From NCBI RefSeq assembly GCF_002813445.1, contig NZ_PHHD01000001.1:2790001-2854000 (forward strand): a stretch of DNA of 64,000 nt, given 5' to 3'. The position numbers and the translations under genes were made by a program. Source of the DNA: Pseudomonas tolaasii NCPPB 2192 (lineage in GTDB: Bacteria > Pseudomonadota > Gammaproteobacteria > Pseudomonadales > Pseudomonadaceae). This document shows positions 1 to 8,181 of the stretch, piece after piece; position 1 is the stretch's first letter; the number at the start of each line of letters is the position of its first letter. Below the pieces are notes generated by a model. It was not told where the DNA came from. It did not search any database and worked only from the letters and a program-made list of their open reading frames with translations.

Positions 1-1066
1 GCAAGGCTTCCCGCGCGGCAAGGCGGGTGGCGATGACTTTGCGCCGTTCGTTCCAGGCGATCAACAGGAATGCGACCAGGCCAAAGGCGACGGCCACCAG
101 AATGCCCTGGTTGATTGCTGCGCGGCGCAGGTCGTTGAGCGGCGTGAGCAGGGTGAAATTCCACGGGGTGTCGGTGAGCGGGCGGGTTTGCGCCAGGTAG
201 CTGACTTCGTGTTCGTCGTTGACCACTTCGCTGTTGGCCGGGAAGGTCAGTTTTTCGGTGCCTTCGTTGAGGCGCTCGCGGGCCAGGGGCTCCAGCTCGT
301 TCAATGTCGCCCAGTAATATTGCAGGCTGTGGGCCAGGCGTTCCTTGGTCTCGTCGCTCAGCGGGCGCACGGCCTTGAGGCGGCGGGCCGGGTCACTGGA
401 GAGGATGATGATGCCGTTCTCATCGCTGACAAACGCTTCGAGGCGCGCGCGCTGCCAACGATCTTCAAGCGCTTCGAGGCGCACCTTGACCACGGCGACG
501 CCGATGATTTTGCCGTGTTCCTCCAGGCCGTGGGCCAGGTAGTAGCCGGCTTCGCCGTTGGTGCTGCCCACGCCATAGAAACGACCGGGCTGACCGCGTA
601 CGGCATTTTGGAAATAGGCACGGAAGGACAGGTCTTCACCCTGGTAACTGTCGGCGTCGCGCCAGTTACTGGTGGCCAGTACGCGGCCGGTGGTGTCCAT
701 CACGTAGATGGCCCGGCTGCGACTGCGGCGGTTCAGGCCTTCGAGGTAATCATTGACCGGTTGCCGGGTTTCCTGGTTGGGGTCGGCCAGCAGCGTGGAC
801 ACGCTGGACTCCAGTTCCAGCAAGCTGGGCAGGTAGGTGTATTTGCTCAGTTCGCTTTCGACGGTACGGGCATGCAACTCCAGCTGGCGTTCGCCGTTGT
901 CGCTGAGGGTGCGAATGCCGTAGTACTCACTGACCCAAAAGCCGATATAACCCAGGCCGATCATCAGGGCGATGATCAGTGGCGGCAGGAACAGTTGGCG
1001 AATCAGGCGTGGTTTCACGGCAAGTGATGGCGGTGCGGCGCGAAATTGGTTGGGGTCGCATTTCAT
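1..1066 (-). CDS. aauS: Sensor histidine kinase, N-terminal part (AauS-like), cut by window start
   Basis: Only the first 355 codons are present; the kinase domain lies beyond position 1. The start at 1066 opens MKCDPNQF; a GTG at 1018 (VKPRLIRQL) is an alternative. A transmembrane helix (about residues 24-45) is followed by a roughly 270-residue periplasmic region with DctB/double-Cache character (RAIYVMDTTGRVLATSN, then FRAYFQNAVRGQ) and a second helix near residues 315-338 (GILVAVAFGLVAFLLIAW). Family knowledge: such sensors bind small carboxylates or amino acids and phosphorylate NtrC-type regulators. The adjoining aatPMQJ uptake genes, sigma-54 promoter and AauR-type operators make AauS, sensor for glutamate/aspartate, the best reading. 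The exact ligand is inferred. Confidence 0.8.
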   Translation of the reverse strand, partial: MKCDPNQFRAAPPSLAVKPRLIRQLFLPPLIIALMIGLGYIGFWVSEYYGIRTLSDNGERQLELHARTVESELSKYTYLPSLLELESSVSTLLADPNQETRQPVNDYLEGLNRRSRSRAIYVMDTTGRVLATSNWRDADSYQGEDLSFRAYFQNAVRGQPGRFYGVGSTNGEAGYYLAHGLEEHGKIIGVAVVKVRLEALEDRWQRARLEAFVSDENGIIILSSDPARRLKAVRPLSDETKERLAHSLQYYWATLNELEPLARERLNEGTEKLTFPANSEVVNDEHEVSYLAQTRPLTDTPWNFTLLTPLNDLRRAAINQGILVAVAFGLVAFLLIAWNERRKVIATRLAAREAL

Positions 1067-1127
1067 CACAGATGCCTTGGGTCAGCTACCAATGTGAATA
1101 CAGGGATCTTTGGCTGTGAATGCTGAT

Positions 1128-1262
1128 TGTGGCGAGGGAGCTTGCTCCCGCTGGGCTGCGTAGCAGCCCTGAAAACTGACGACCGCAATTCTTCACTGGA
1201 AAAATAAGTCGCCTGTTTTGGGGCCACTTCGTGCCCCAGCGGGAGCAAGCTCCCTCGCCACA
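1128..1262. repeat. REPIN (inverted REP pair), GTGGCGAGGGAGC family
   Basis: Two REP units in opposite orientation (TGTGGCGAGGGAGCTTGCTC and its complement) flank a spacer between aauS and aatP. Each unit has a small internal palindrome and the two can fold into one long hairpin. The same family recurs at 21040 and, as a single unit, at 63061. Confidence 0.85.
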
Positions 1263-1297
1263 GACAAGCCTCTCAGCACTGCCTGTATTCATTGCAC

Positions 1298-2032
1298 TTA
1301 GTGCTGCAGGATTTTCTCAAGGAAGTGCTGCGCGCGTTCGGAGCGGGCGCTGATGTCGCCGAAAAACTCTTCTTTCGGGCAGTCTTCGATGATCTTGCCG
1401 GCGTCCATGAAGATCACGCGGTCGGCCACTTTGCGGGCGAAGCCCATTTCGTGGGTGACGCACATCATGGTCATGCCTTCGTGGGCCAGTTGCACCATCA
1501 CGTCGAGCACTTCGTTGACCATTTCCGGGTCCAGGGCCGAGGTCGGTTCGTCGAACAGCATGACGATCGGGTCCATGGCCAGGGCGCGGGCGATGGCCAC
1601 ACGTTGCTGCTGGCCGCCGGAGAGCTGGCCCGGGTGCTTGTGAGCGTGGGCCGACAGGCCAACGCGGTCGAGCAATTGCAGGCCCTTTTTGGTGGCCTCT
1701 TCCTTGCTGCGGCCCAGCACCTTGATCTGCGCGATGGTCAGGTTTTCGGTGATGGTCAAGTGCGGGAACAGCTCGAAATGCTGGAACACCATGCCCACGC
1801 GCGAGCGCAGTTTCGGCAGGTCGGTCTTCGGGTCGGCGATGGAGGTGCCGTCGACCACAATGTCGCCTTTCTGGAAGGGTTCCAGCGCGTTGACGCACTT
1901 GATCAGGGTGGATTTGCCCGAGCCGGACGGCCCGCACACCACGATCACTTCGCCTTTTTTAACCTCGGTGCTGCAATCGGTCAGCACCTGGAAGTCGCCA
2001 TACCACTTGTTGATGTTCTTGATAGAGATCAT
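1298..2032 (-). CDS. aatP: Glutamate/aspartate ABC transporter ATP-binding protein AatP/GltL
   Basis: This 244-residue ATPase energises import of acidic amino acids through the AatQ/AatM permease. It has the usual polar amino-acid (GlnQ-type) length, a Walker A GPSGSGKST near residue 35, the Q-loop MVFQHFELFPH, the signature LSGGQQQRVAIARAL, Walker B IVMLFDEPTSALDPE and the H-loop VTHEM. It overlaps the end of aatM by 4 nt, so the two are translationally coupled. It is last in the aatJQMP run, before the sensor gene. Recognition of the family is secure; specificity for glutamate/aspartate rests on the neighbours. Confidence 0.93.
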   Translation of the reverse strand: MISIKNINKWYGDFQVLTDCSTEVKKGEVIVVCGPSGSGKSTLIKCVNALEPFQKGDIVVDGTSIADPKTDLPKLRSRVGMVFQHFELFPHLTITENLTIAQIKVLGRSKEEATKKGLQLLDRVGLSAHAHKHPGQLSGGQQQRVAIARALAMDPIVMLFDEPTSALDPEMVNEVLDVMVQLAHEGMTMMCVTHEMGFARKVADRVIFMDAGKIIEDCPKEEFFGDISARSERAQHFLEKILQH

Positions 2033-2700
2033 ACGGCAAACCTTTTTTGCAGACGCTTGACCAGCAGCGAGGCGGAAAAGCTGATGATGAAGTAGACGAC
2101 ACCGGCGAAGATCAGGAACTCGTTGGAGCGGCCGATGATGTCGCCGTTGGAGCGGGCGGAGTTGAGGAAGTCCACCAGGCCCACGGTGTAGACCAGCGAG
2201 GTGTCCTGGAACAGGATGATCGACTGTTGCAGCAGCAACGGGGTCATCTTGCGGAACGCCTGGGGCAGGATGATCAGGCGCATGGTCTGGCCATACGTCA
2301 TGCCCATCGCTTGCGCCGCGCCCATCTGGCCCTTGGGAATCGACTGCACGCCGGCCCGCACGATTTCACAGAAGTACGCGGCTTCGAACATCATGAAGGC
2401 CACGACGCAGGAGGTGAACGCGCCGATCGGGGTGTCTTCGCCGGTGATCCAGCGCAACACGAACGGCACCGCCAGGTAGAACCAGGTGATCACCAGCAGC
2501 AGCGGGATCGAGCGGAAGTAGTTCACGTAAGCGCCGGCCACGCGGGACAGCAGTTTGCTGGACGACAGGCGCATCAGCGCCAGCACCGTACCCAACGCAA
2601 TGCCGCCGACCACGCCCATGACCATCAACTGCAGGGTCATGACCATGCCGTTCCACAGGCCCGGGATAGCGGGGATGATGCCGCTGAAATCAAATTCCAT
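2029..2700 (-). CDS. aatM: Glutamate/aspartate ABC transporter permease AatM/GltK
   Basis: A 223-residue inner-membrane permease of the HisM/GlnP type. Several hydrophobic helices surround the EAA loop (EIVRAGVQSIPKGQMGAAQAMG), which contacts the ATPase. It starts MEFDFSGIIPAIPGLWNG and ends on the basic tail LLVKRLQKRFAV. Its start codon overlaps the stop of aatQ by one base (TAATG arrangement) and its stop overlaps aatP, as expected for a coupled operon. It forms a heterodimeric channel with AatQ. Confidence 0.92.
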   Translation of the reverse strand: MEFDFSGIIPAIPGLWNGMVMTLQLMVMGVVGGIALGTVLALMRLSSSKLLSRVAGAYVNYFRSIPLLLVITWFYLAVPFVLRWITGEDTPIGAFTSCVVAFMMFEAAYFCEIVRAGVQSIPKGQMGAAQAMGMTYGQTMRLIILPQAFRKMTPLLLQQSIILFQDTSLVYTVGLVDFLNSARSNGDIIGRSNEFLIFAGVVYFIISFSASLLVKRLQKRFAV

Positions 2701-3446
2701 TATTTACCCCCCACGGAGATCAGGCCGGGCACCGCGACTTTCTTCTCGACCAGGCGCATCAGCAACATCAGGCTCATGTTCAGGGTGAAGTAGATCAGCG
2801 TGGCCAGGGTGAAGGCTTCAAACAGGTTGGCCGAGAACTCGGCGGTCTGTTTGGTTTGCGCCAGCAGTTCCATCAGGCCGATCAGGGACGCCACGGAGGA
2901 GTTCTTGAAGACGTTGAGGAATTCGGAGGTAAGCGGCGGAATGATGATGCGGTAAGCCTGGGGCAGCAGCACGTTCCAGTAGATCTGCGGCAGCTTGAAA
3001 CCCATGGCGCGGGCGGCGGATTCCTGGCCGCGTGGCAGCGCCTGGATACCGGTACGTACTTGCTCACACACACGGGCGGCGGTGAACAGGCCCAGGCACA
3101 CCACCACGCTCAGGTAGGCCGAGGTGGTCGGGTTGAGGTCTTGCTTGTACCAGTCCTGCAGGTTTTGCGGCAGCATGTCGGGTACCAGGAAGTACCAGAT
3201 AAACAGCTGAACCAGCAGCGGCACGTTACGAAACAGTTCCACGTAGCAGGTCGCGATGCCCGATACGATGCGGTTTGGCACGGTGCGCATGACGCCCAGA
3301 ATGGACCCCAGCAGCAAGGCGATAATCCATGCCACGACAGCGATGGCGATGGTCCAGCCCAGGCCGGCGATGTACCAGTCGAGATAAGTCTCGCTGCCAA
3401 CGCCAGTGGACTTGAAGAACACGCCCCAGTCCCAGTTGTAATTCAT
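2700..3446 (-). CDS. aatQ: Glutamate/aspartate ABC transporter permease AatQ/GltJ
   Basis: A 248-residue HisM-type permease starting MNYNWDWGVFFKSTGVG at 3446. The frame is open further upstream to 3596, but that extension has no membrane-protein character and the MNYNWDWG start is the family norm. The EAA loop reads EQVRTGIQALPRGQESAARAMG. It is partner of AatM, with transcripts entering from aatJ through a 194-nt gap that holds a strong stem-loop. Confidence 0.92.
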   Translation of the reverse strand: MNYNWDWGVFFKSTGVGSETYLDWYIAGLGWTIAIAVVAWIIALLLGSILGVMRTVPNRIVSGIATCYVELFRNVPLLVQLFIWYFLVPDMLPQNLQDWYKQDLNPTTSAYLSVVVCLGLFTAARVCEQVRTGIQALPRGQESAARAMGFKLPQIYWNVLLPQAYRIIIPPLTSEFLNVFKNSSVASLIGLMELLAQTKQTAEFSANLFEAFTLATLIYFTLNMSLMLLMRLVEKKVAVPGLISVGGK

Positions 3447-3595
3447 TAGGGTCTCCCCTCGAAGTCGATCGATGTACAAGCACCCGCTTGGGGAAGATCC
3501 TTTCCCGCCCGGCGGTGAACGCCAGGCACACGCGATCGGCTCGAAAACCGCCAGGTCGAGTGTTCCACAGTAAAGCCAGCAGGTAGTAACAGGCA

Positions 3596-3621
3596 CCTGA
3601 GGGAGGGTTGGCTCCCTCAGG
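3596..3621 (-). terminator. Stem-loop between aatJ and aatQ
   Basis: A 10-bp perfect stem (CCTGAGGGAG with CTCCCTCAGG) and a 6-nt loop lie just after aatJ. There is no good U-run, so it looks like a 3'-protecting or partial-termination hairpin that would keep the binding-protein mRNA more abundant than the permease mRNA. That role is inferred from similar transporter operons. Confidence 0.55.
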
Positions 3622-3640
3622 GGATAAGCTTAGTCAGGTA

Positions 3641-4567
3641 TCAGATTTTTACGTCTGGCGCCGGCTTGTCGCTCGGGTTGGCGATCAGCTCTTTAACTTT
3701 CTCGCTCATCGGGAAGTTCAGGTTCAGGCCTTTTGGCGGAACCGGGCTCTCGAACCACTTGCTGTAGATCTTGTTGATCTCGCCGGACTTGTACAGGGCG
3801 ACGATGGCGTCATCCACAGCCTTCTTGAAGGCCGGGTCGTCTTTACGAACCATGCACGCGTAGGCTTCGAAGGATTGCGGAGTACCGGTGATGACCCAGT
3901 CGTCCGGCTTCTTGGCCTTGGCTTCTTCGCCGGCCAGCAGGGCGTCGTCCATCATGAAGGCAACGGCACGGCCGCTTTCGAGCATCTGGAAGGATTCGCC
4001 GTGGTCTTTGGCGGAGATAACGTTCATGCCCATTTGCTTGTCGGCGTTCATCGCTTTGATGATGCGCTCGGACGTGGTGCCCGCGGTGGTCACGACGTTT
4101 TTGCCTTTCAGGTCGGCAAAGTCAGCGTAGGTTGGCTTGCCGTCCTTGTCTTTCTTGACCAGCAGACGGGTGCCGATTTCGAAGATGTTGACGGTGAAAT
4201 CAACTTGCTGGGCGCGTTCGGCATTATTGGTGGTGGAGCCGCACTCGATATCCGCGGTGCCGTTCTGGATCAGCGGGATACGGGTTTGCGAGGTCACCAG
4301 GTTGTACTTGGTTTTCAGGTCGGGTTTGTTCAGGTCTTTTTTCAGGGCTTCAACGATGGCCAGCTGAATGTCGTGGGAGTAGCCCACAGGTTTGCCCGAA
4401 CCGTCCGCGATGTAGGAAAACGGAATGGAGCTGTCGCGGTGCGCGAGGGTGATGGTGCCGGAGTCGTTGATTTTCTTCAGTGTGCCGGTGAGTTCGGCGG
4501 CGAAAACTGGAGTGCTGATCAGAGCAGCAGCGATAGCTGCGCCCAGGATATGGGGAACGATGCGCAT
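3641..4567 (-). CDS. aatJ: Glutamate/aspartate periplasmic binding protein AatJ/GltI
   Basis: A 308-residue periplasmic solute-binding protein. The start at 4567 (MRIVPHILGAAIAAALISTP) is chosen because it follows a GAGGAAG ribosome-binding site and opens a Sec signal peptide cleaved near VFAAE. The bilobal SBP_bac_3 fold is visible as TITLAHRDSSIPFSYI, then GYSHDIQLAIVEAL, and GTADIECGSTTNNAERA for ligand contacts. It delivers glutamate/aspartate to AatQM. It is first in the operon and preceded by a sigma-54 promoter about 115 nt upstream. Confidence 0.93.
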   Translation of the reverse strand: MRIVPHILGAAIAAALISTPVFAAELTGTLKKINDSGTITLAHRDSSIPFSYIADGSGKPVGYSHDIQLAIVEALKKDLNKPDLKTKYNLVTSQTRIPLIQNGTADIECGSTTNNAERAQQVDFTVNIFEIGTRLLVKKDKDGKPTYADFADLKGKNVVTTAGTTSERIIKAMNADKQMGMNVISAKDHGESFQMLESGRAVAFMMDDALLAGEEAKAKKPDDWVITGTPQSFEAYACMVRKDDPAFKKAVDDAIVALYKSGEINKIYSKWFESPVPPKGLNLNFPMSEKVKELIANPSDKPAPDVKI

Positions 4568-4680
4568 CAATACTTCCTCGACATTTGTTTTTTTTATGAA
4601 GCCGGCTAAACGGCTCTCTTGTACAGCGAATGCCCGTGACGGCTCCTGAAGCGTCTCAGGCAATCGTCAGGGAGTGTAGA

Positions 4681-4695
4681 GCATGAGTCGTGCCA
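4681..4695 (-). promoter_or_regulatory. Sigma-54 (RpoN) promoter of aatJQMP
   Basis: On the minus strand the sequence reads TGGCACGACTCATGC, with the invariant GG (-24) and GC (-12) at correct spacing and one mismatch to TGGCACG-N4-TTGC. It lies 114-128 nt before the aatJ start codon. RpoN control fits an NtrC-type activator (AauR). Confidence 0.78.
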
Positions 4696-4771
4696 CACCT
4701 GAAATAAAAGGTTATCTGGCTGATTTATAAGGAGATTAAGTTTCTGTTACGGGAAATTTGTAACTGGCCGA

Positions 4772-4816
4772 TCCGGTTAACCGAATGGTGTGGGGGATGC
4801 CGTTCGGAAAACCGAA
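4772..4816. promoter_or_regulatory. Two AauR-type operators upstream of the RpoN promoter
   Basis: TTCGGAAAACCGAA (4803-4816) is a perfect TTCGG-N4-CCGAA inverted repeat; TCCGGTTAACCGAA (4772-4785) differs at one position. Their centres are 31 bp apart, about three helical turns, and lie 80-130 bp upstream of the -24/-12 element, the usual place for enhancer binding. The motif matches the AauR site I recall from P. putida. Confidence 0.7.
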
Positions 4817-4848
4817 TGGTCGCAGATGTGTTTCAGGTGCAGCTTTAA

Positions 4849-4934
4849 TGTGGGAGCTGGCTTGCCTGCGATGCAGGCACCTCGGTCTTCAGGTGTACCG
4901 AGGTGATGCAATCGCAGGCAAGCCAGCTCCCACA
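4849..4934. repeat. REPIN, GTGGGAGCTGGCTTGCCTGCGAT family
   Basis: Two inverted REP units begin TGTGGGAGCTGGCTTGCCTG and end with the complement, around a short spacer. It sits between the aatJ upstream region and the end of the siderophore receptor gene. Related doublets lie at 9896, 14100 and 44128. Confidence 0.85.
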
Positions 4935-4949
4935 GGTTCGGCGATGCAA

Positions 4950-7274
4950 TCAGAAGGTGTAGTCAGCCGAGACCACCGCTGCGCGACCATCACCCGGCAC
5001 CGCCCAGCCGTTGTTGCGGATGCGGGTCAGGTATTCCTTGTCGAACAGGTTGTTGACGTTCAATTGCAGGTTCAACTGCTTGTTGACCTTGTAACCCAGC
5101 ATGGCGCGCTGCACCGCGTAGCCCGGGGCGGTCGGTGCACCGGCGGCGCTGACCAGGTATTGCCTGGATTGCGCCGTGATGCCGTAACCCACCTGGAAGT
5201 CATACGGCAGGTCATACACCGTCCAGAGGCTGGCCGCATGTTTTGGCGTGAACGGCAGGGGCTCGCCTTTCTGCGCGTCGAAGCCGGTGGTGGCCAGGGT
5301 GAAATCGCTGGCACTGCGCAGCACGCGGGTGTCCAGGTAGGTGTAGTTGGCGAAGACCCTCCAGCGCTCTGTAATCGCACCACTCAGGCCCAGGGCCACG
5401 CCGTCGGCGCGGGCTTTGCCGTCGAGCGATTGCGAGCCGCTCAGGTTGGTCGGGTCCGGGTCGGCGACTTTGTAGTTGGTGCGGTCATTGCGGAAGATCG
5501 CGCCGGTGACCGACAGGGCGTTGTCGAGGAAGTCCCACTTGGTGCCGATCTCATAGCTGACGGCGGTTTCCGGAGCGACGTTGCAGTTGTTGGTGGCGCC
5601 GCTTGAGGTCTTGGCCGGTGTGAAGCAACCGCCGTTGACGCTGGACTGCGACGGCGTCTTGCTGTTGCCGTAGGCAATGTAGAAGCTGCCGTTTTCCACC
5701 GGTTTGTACACCAGCGCCAGGCGGTAGGACGTCAAGTCATCCGCTTGGCCGAAGCGCGTGCCCGGGGTTTCCACGCCGGCTGGCGAGTAGGCATTGGTCA
5801 CCGAGCTGCCGGCATTGTGCTCGTAGCGCAAACCGCCGTTGATTTCCCACTGCGGGTTGAGTTTGAGCGTGTCGAACGCATAGGCGGCGCGGTTGTTCAG
5901 CGCGCCGTCGACGTGGGCGGCACGGGTGAAATTGACCGGGCCTGACCAATAGGAGTTCGGGTCGCTGAAGCTGACCGGCGGCGGCACGATCGTGCTGCCG
6001 TCGCTGTTGGTCAGCCATTTGCCGGTGTCCGCCTGGTATTCCTCGCGGCTGATGGCGATACCGGTCACCAGCGTGTGGTCGATGAAACCGGTGCTGAAGT
6101 GGCTGGTCACGTCGGTCTGGTTGGTGAACATCTTGTTCTGGGTATTGCGCTCGTTACCCAGTGAGCCGCCGGCAGGCTGGAAGAAGCCCGGGGCCAGGCC
6201 TTTGGGGCACGGCGCGCCGGTGATCTGGGTGCCGCTGGCCAGGCAGCCGGCCTGGGCGCCTTCGGGGCCGGAGGCGCGCAATTCCTGGCGCACCCGCTCG
6301 ATGCGGCTGAAGTTGCGTACGGACACCGAGTCGTTGAAGTCGTGTTCCAGCTTCAGGCTCAACGCGTCCGAGGTGATCTGCTGATCATTGACGTTGTGAT
6401 AGCCGTAGAAATCGCTCCAGCCCACACCCGGCATGGGTTTGCCGTTGAAAATGGGAATGCCGTACTGCGGCGTGTTGTCGTCTTTCTGATGCTCATAACT
6501 GAGGGTTACGCGGGTCGGTGTGCCCAGGCCGAAGGCGATGGAGGGCGCGATGCCCCAGCGCGAGTAATCTTCATAATCGCGACCCGGCACATCGTTACCA
6601 TGGGCCATCAGGTTCAGGCGAAACGCCGTGGTGTCGTTGAGCTGGCTGTTGGAATCCAGGGTCAGGCGCTTGTAGTTGTCTGTGCCGATGCCCGCGCTGA
6701 CGGTGGTTTTGTCGCGCAGCTCCGGCTGCTTGGTCACCAGGTTGATGGTGCCGCCGACGGCGCCGGAGCCCGAGTACACCGAGCTTGCACCGCTGACGAC
6801 TTCCACCTGTTCCAGGTTGAAGGGGTCGGTGCGGCTGTATTGGGCGCTGTCGCGCACGCCGTCGACATAGATGTCGCCGCTGGCCGAAAAACCGCGCAGG
6901 TTGATGCTGTCGCCATATCCGCTGCCGCCTTCACCGGCACCAAAGGTGATACCGGGCACGGTGCTGAGCACATCGCGCAGGCTCAGCAGGTTCTGGTCAT
7001 GAATGACTTCCTTGGGAACCACCGTGATTGTCTGCGGCGTGTCGCGCAGCGCTTCGGTGTACTTGGGGGAAGAGGGGGCCACGGGGTAGTAGGTGCTGGT
7101 GCTTTGGGCCTGACCTTCAATGCTGGTCGCGCCAAGCTGGATTACCCCTGTGTTGTCATCCGCTGCAGTCTCCGCTGCATAACTGAAACCTCCCTGCGCA
7201 GCCACTGCCAAGCCCACAGCCGACGCGAGCAGATGCCGCGATGAAAGGGGGGCAGAACTGATCCCGGTAGCCAT
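4950..7274 (-). CDS. piuA: TonB-dependent siderophore receptor (Fiu/PiuA-like)
   Basis: A 774-residue outer-membrane receptor importing ferric siderophore with TonB-ExbBD energy. The start at 7274 (MATGISSAPLSS) gives a clean signal peptide cleaved near SYA-AE; the frame continues to 7331 but would bury it. A TonB-box-like VIQLGATSI follows, then the plug (DTPQTITVVPKEVI, NLRGFSASGDIYVDGVRD, VVSGASSVYSGSGAVGG) and a beta-barrel ending with phenylalanine (SADYTF). Resemblance to the Fiu/PiuA catecholate branch, and the adjoining Sel1 gene as beside piuA in P. aeruginosa, support the name. The substrate is inferred. A Fur-box candidate precedes it. Confidence 0.82.
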   Translation of the reverse strand: MATGISSAPLSSRHLLASAVGLAVAAQGGFSYAAETAADDNTGVIQLGATSIEGQAQSTSTYYPVAPSSPKYTEALRDTPQTITVVPKEVIHDQNLLSLRDVLSTVPGITFGAGEGGSGYGDSINLRGFSASGDIYVDGVRDSAQYSRTDPFNLEQVEVVSGASSVYSGSGAVGGTINLVTKQPELRDKTTVSAGIGTDNYKRLTLDSNSQLNDTTAFRLNLMAHGNDVPGRDYEDYSRWGIAPSIAFGLGTPTRVTLSYEHQKDDNTPQYGIPIFNGKPMPGVGWSDFYGYHNVNDQQITSDALSLKLEHDFNDSVSVRNFSRIERVRQELRASGPEGAQAGCLASGTQITGAPCPKGLAPGFFQPAGGSLGNERNTQNKMFTNQTDVTSHFSTGFIDHTLVTGIAISREEYQADTGKWLTNSDGSTIVPPPVSFSDPNSYWSGPVNFTRAAHVDGALNNRAAYAFDTLKLNPQWEINGGLRYEHNAGSSVTNAYSPAGVETPGTRFGQADDLTSYRLALVYKPVENGSFYIAYGNSKTPSQSSVNGGCFTPAKTSSGATNNCNVAPETAVSYEIGTKWDFLDNALSVTGAIFRNDRTNYKVADPDPTNLSGSQSLDGKARADGVALGLSGAITERWRVFANYTYLDTRVLRSASDFTLATTGFDAQKGEPLPFTPKHAASLWTVYDLPYDFQVGYGITAQSRQYLVSAAGAPTAPGYAVQRAMLGYKVNKQLNLQLNVNNLFDKEYLTRIRNNGWAVPGDGRAAVVSADYTF

Positions 7275-7315
7275 TGAATAGTCTCGTGTTGTTGGAATTG
7301 AGAGGCGATCGTAAT

Positions 7316-7330
7316 TGATAAGTGATCTCA
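7316..7330 (-). promoter_or_regulatory. Candidate Fur box upstream of piuA
   Basis: The minus strand reads TGAGATCACTTATCA, about 10 of 14 matches to the 7-1-7 Fur motif TGATAAT-N-ATTATCA. It lies 42-56 nt before the receptor start codon, where iron repression would be expected. Moderate match only. Confidence 0.45.
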
Positions 7331-7382
7331 AATGTAATAGTTTGTAACAAGATGATTCGTGAAATTTTTGTCAGCTTCGATC

Positions 7383-8123
7383 ATGGCGCGCACGCATATG
7401 CACAGTGGGAACCCCGACAGTGAACCGTCTGAAATCACAGAAAACCCCCGCGCCTATGCGCGTTGGGTGATGCACGCCGCACAATTGGGAGACGCCGACG
7501 CGCAGGCCACCCTGGGCCAGTTGTTACTGGACGGGCGGGGCATTCAAAAAGATGAGGCACTGGCCTTGAGCTGGTTCCGCATCGCCGCGCTGCAACACCA
7601 CCCGATGGCGATCAACATGATCGGGCGTTGCCTGGAGAATGGGTGGGGTAGCCAGATTGATCTTGCAGAGGCTGCACGGCATTACCGGCAAGCGTCCGAG
7701 CTCGGTCTGGATTGGGGGATCTACAACTATGGCCAGTTGCTGACACGCGGCCGTGGCGTTGAGAAAGATCTGTCTGCGGCTTACAACATGTTCCGTCAGG
7801 CTGCTGCGAAGGGGCACGCCAAGTCGATGAATCTGCTCGGCCGGTTTCACCATGAGGGCGTGGTGGTGCCGCAGGACATTCAACAGGCCAGGCAGTGGTA
7901 TCAGCGCTCGGCCGAAGGCGGGGATTTTCGCGGGCAGTACAACCATGCCGCTGAGCTGGCCGAGGCGGGGGATGAGGCGCAAGCCTGCCTGTGGCTGGAG
8001 CGCGCGCTAACGACGGCGACGCCGGGCTTTTTACAGGCGGCTTACCCGGTATTGCTGGGTTCGGCGTTCAGCGCCATTCGTGACATGGGCCTGCGTTATC
8101 AGCGCCAGGCACTGGACGCGTAA
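7383..8123 (+). CDS. Sel1-repeat (TPR-like) protein
   Basis: About 246 residues of tandem Sel1-like repeats: GDADAQATLGQLLLDGRGIQ, HHPMAINMIGRCLENGWGSQ, LDWGIYNYGQLLTRGRGVEK, GHAKSMNLLGRFHHEGVVVP and GDFRGQYNHAAELAEAGD. These form alpha-solenoids that bind protein partners. The ATG at 7383 (MARTHMHSG) is favoured; an in-frame GTG at 7359 adds eight residues, and neither has a strong ribosome site. No signal peptide, so cytoplasmic. It is divergent from piuA, and a Sel1 gene accompanies the piuA-piuC locus in P. aeruginosa, but no piuC hydroxylase is visible here. Confidence 0.85.
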   Translation: MARTHMHSGNPDSEPSEITENPRAYARWVMHAAQLGDADAQATLGQLLLDGRGIQKDEALALSWFRIAALQHHPMAINMIGRCLENGWGSQIDLAEAARHYRQASELGLDWGIYNYGQLLTRGRGVEKDLSAAYNMFRQAAAKGHAKSMNLLGRFHHEGVVVPQDIQQARQWYQRSAEGGDFRGQYNHAAELAEAGDEAQACLWLERALTTATPGFLQAAYPVLLGSAFSAIRDMGLRYQRQALDA

Positions 8124-8125
8124 AA

Positions 8126-8158
8126 AAGCCCCTGGACCTTTCGGTGCAGGGGCTTCTT
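8126..8158 (-). terminator. Intrinsic terminator between the Sel1 gene and glpD
   Basis: The stem AGCCCCTG/CAGGGGCT has an A-run on the left, giving a U-run when transcribed from glpD. On the plus strand the T-run is broken (TTCTTAT), so it probably serves glpD mainly. Confidence 0.75.
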
Positions 8159-8181
8159 ATGCAGCACGAACCTGCGGCTGA

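Noticed and set aside
3447..3596. N-terminal extension of the aatQ permease
   Set aside because: Open to 3596, but the residues are polar, no ribosome site fits, and MNYNWDWG at 3446 is the usual start.
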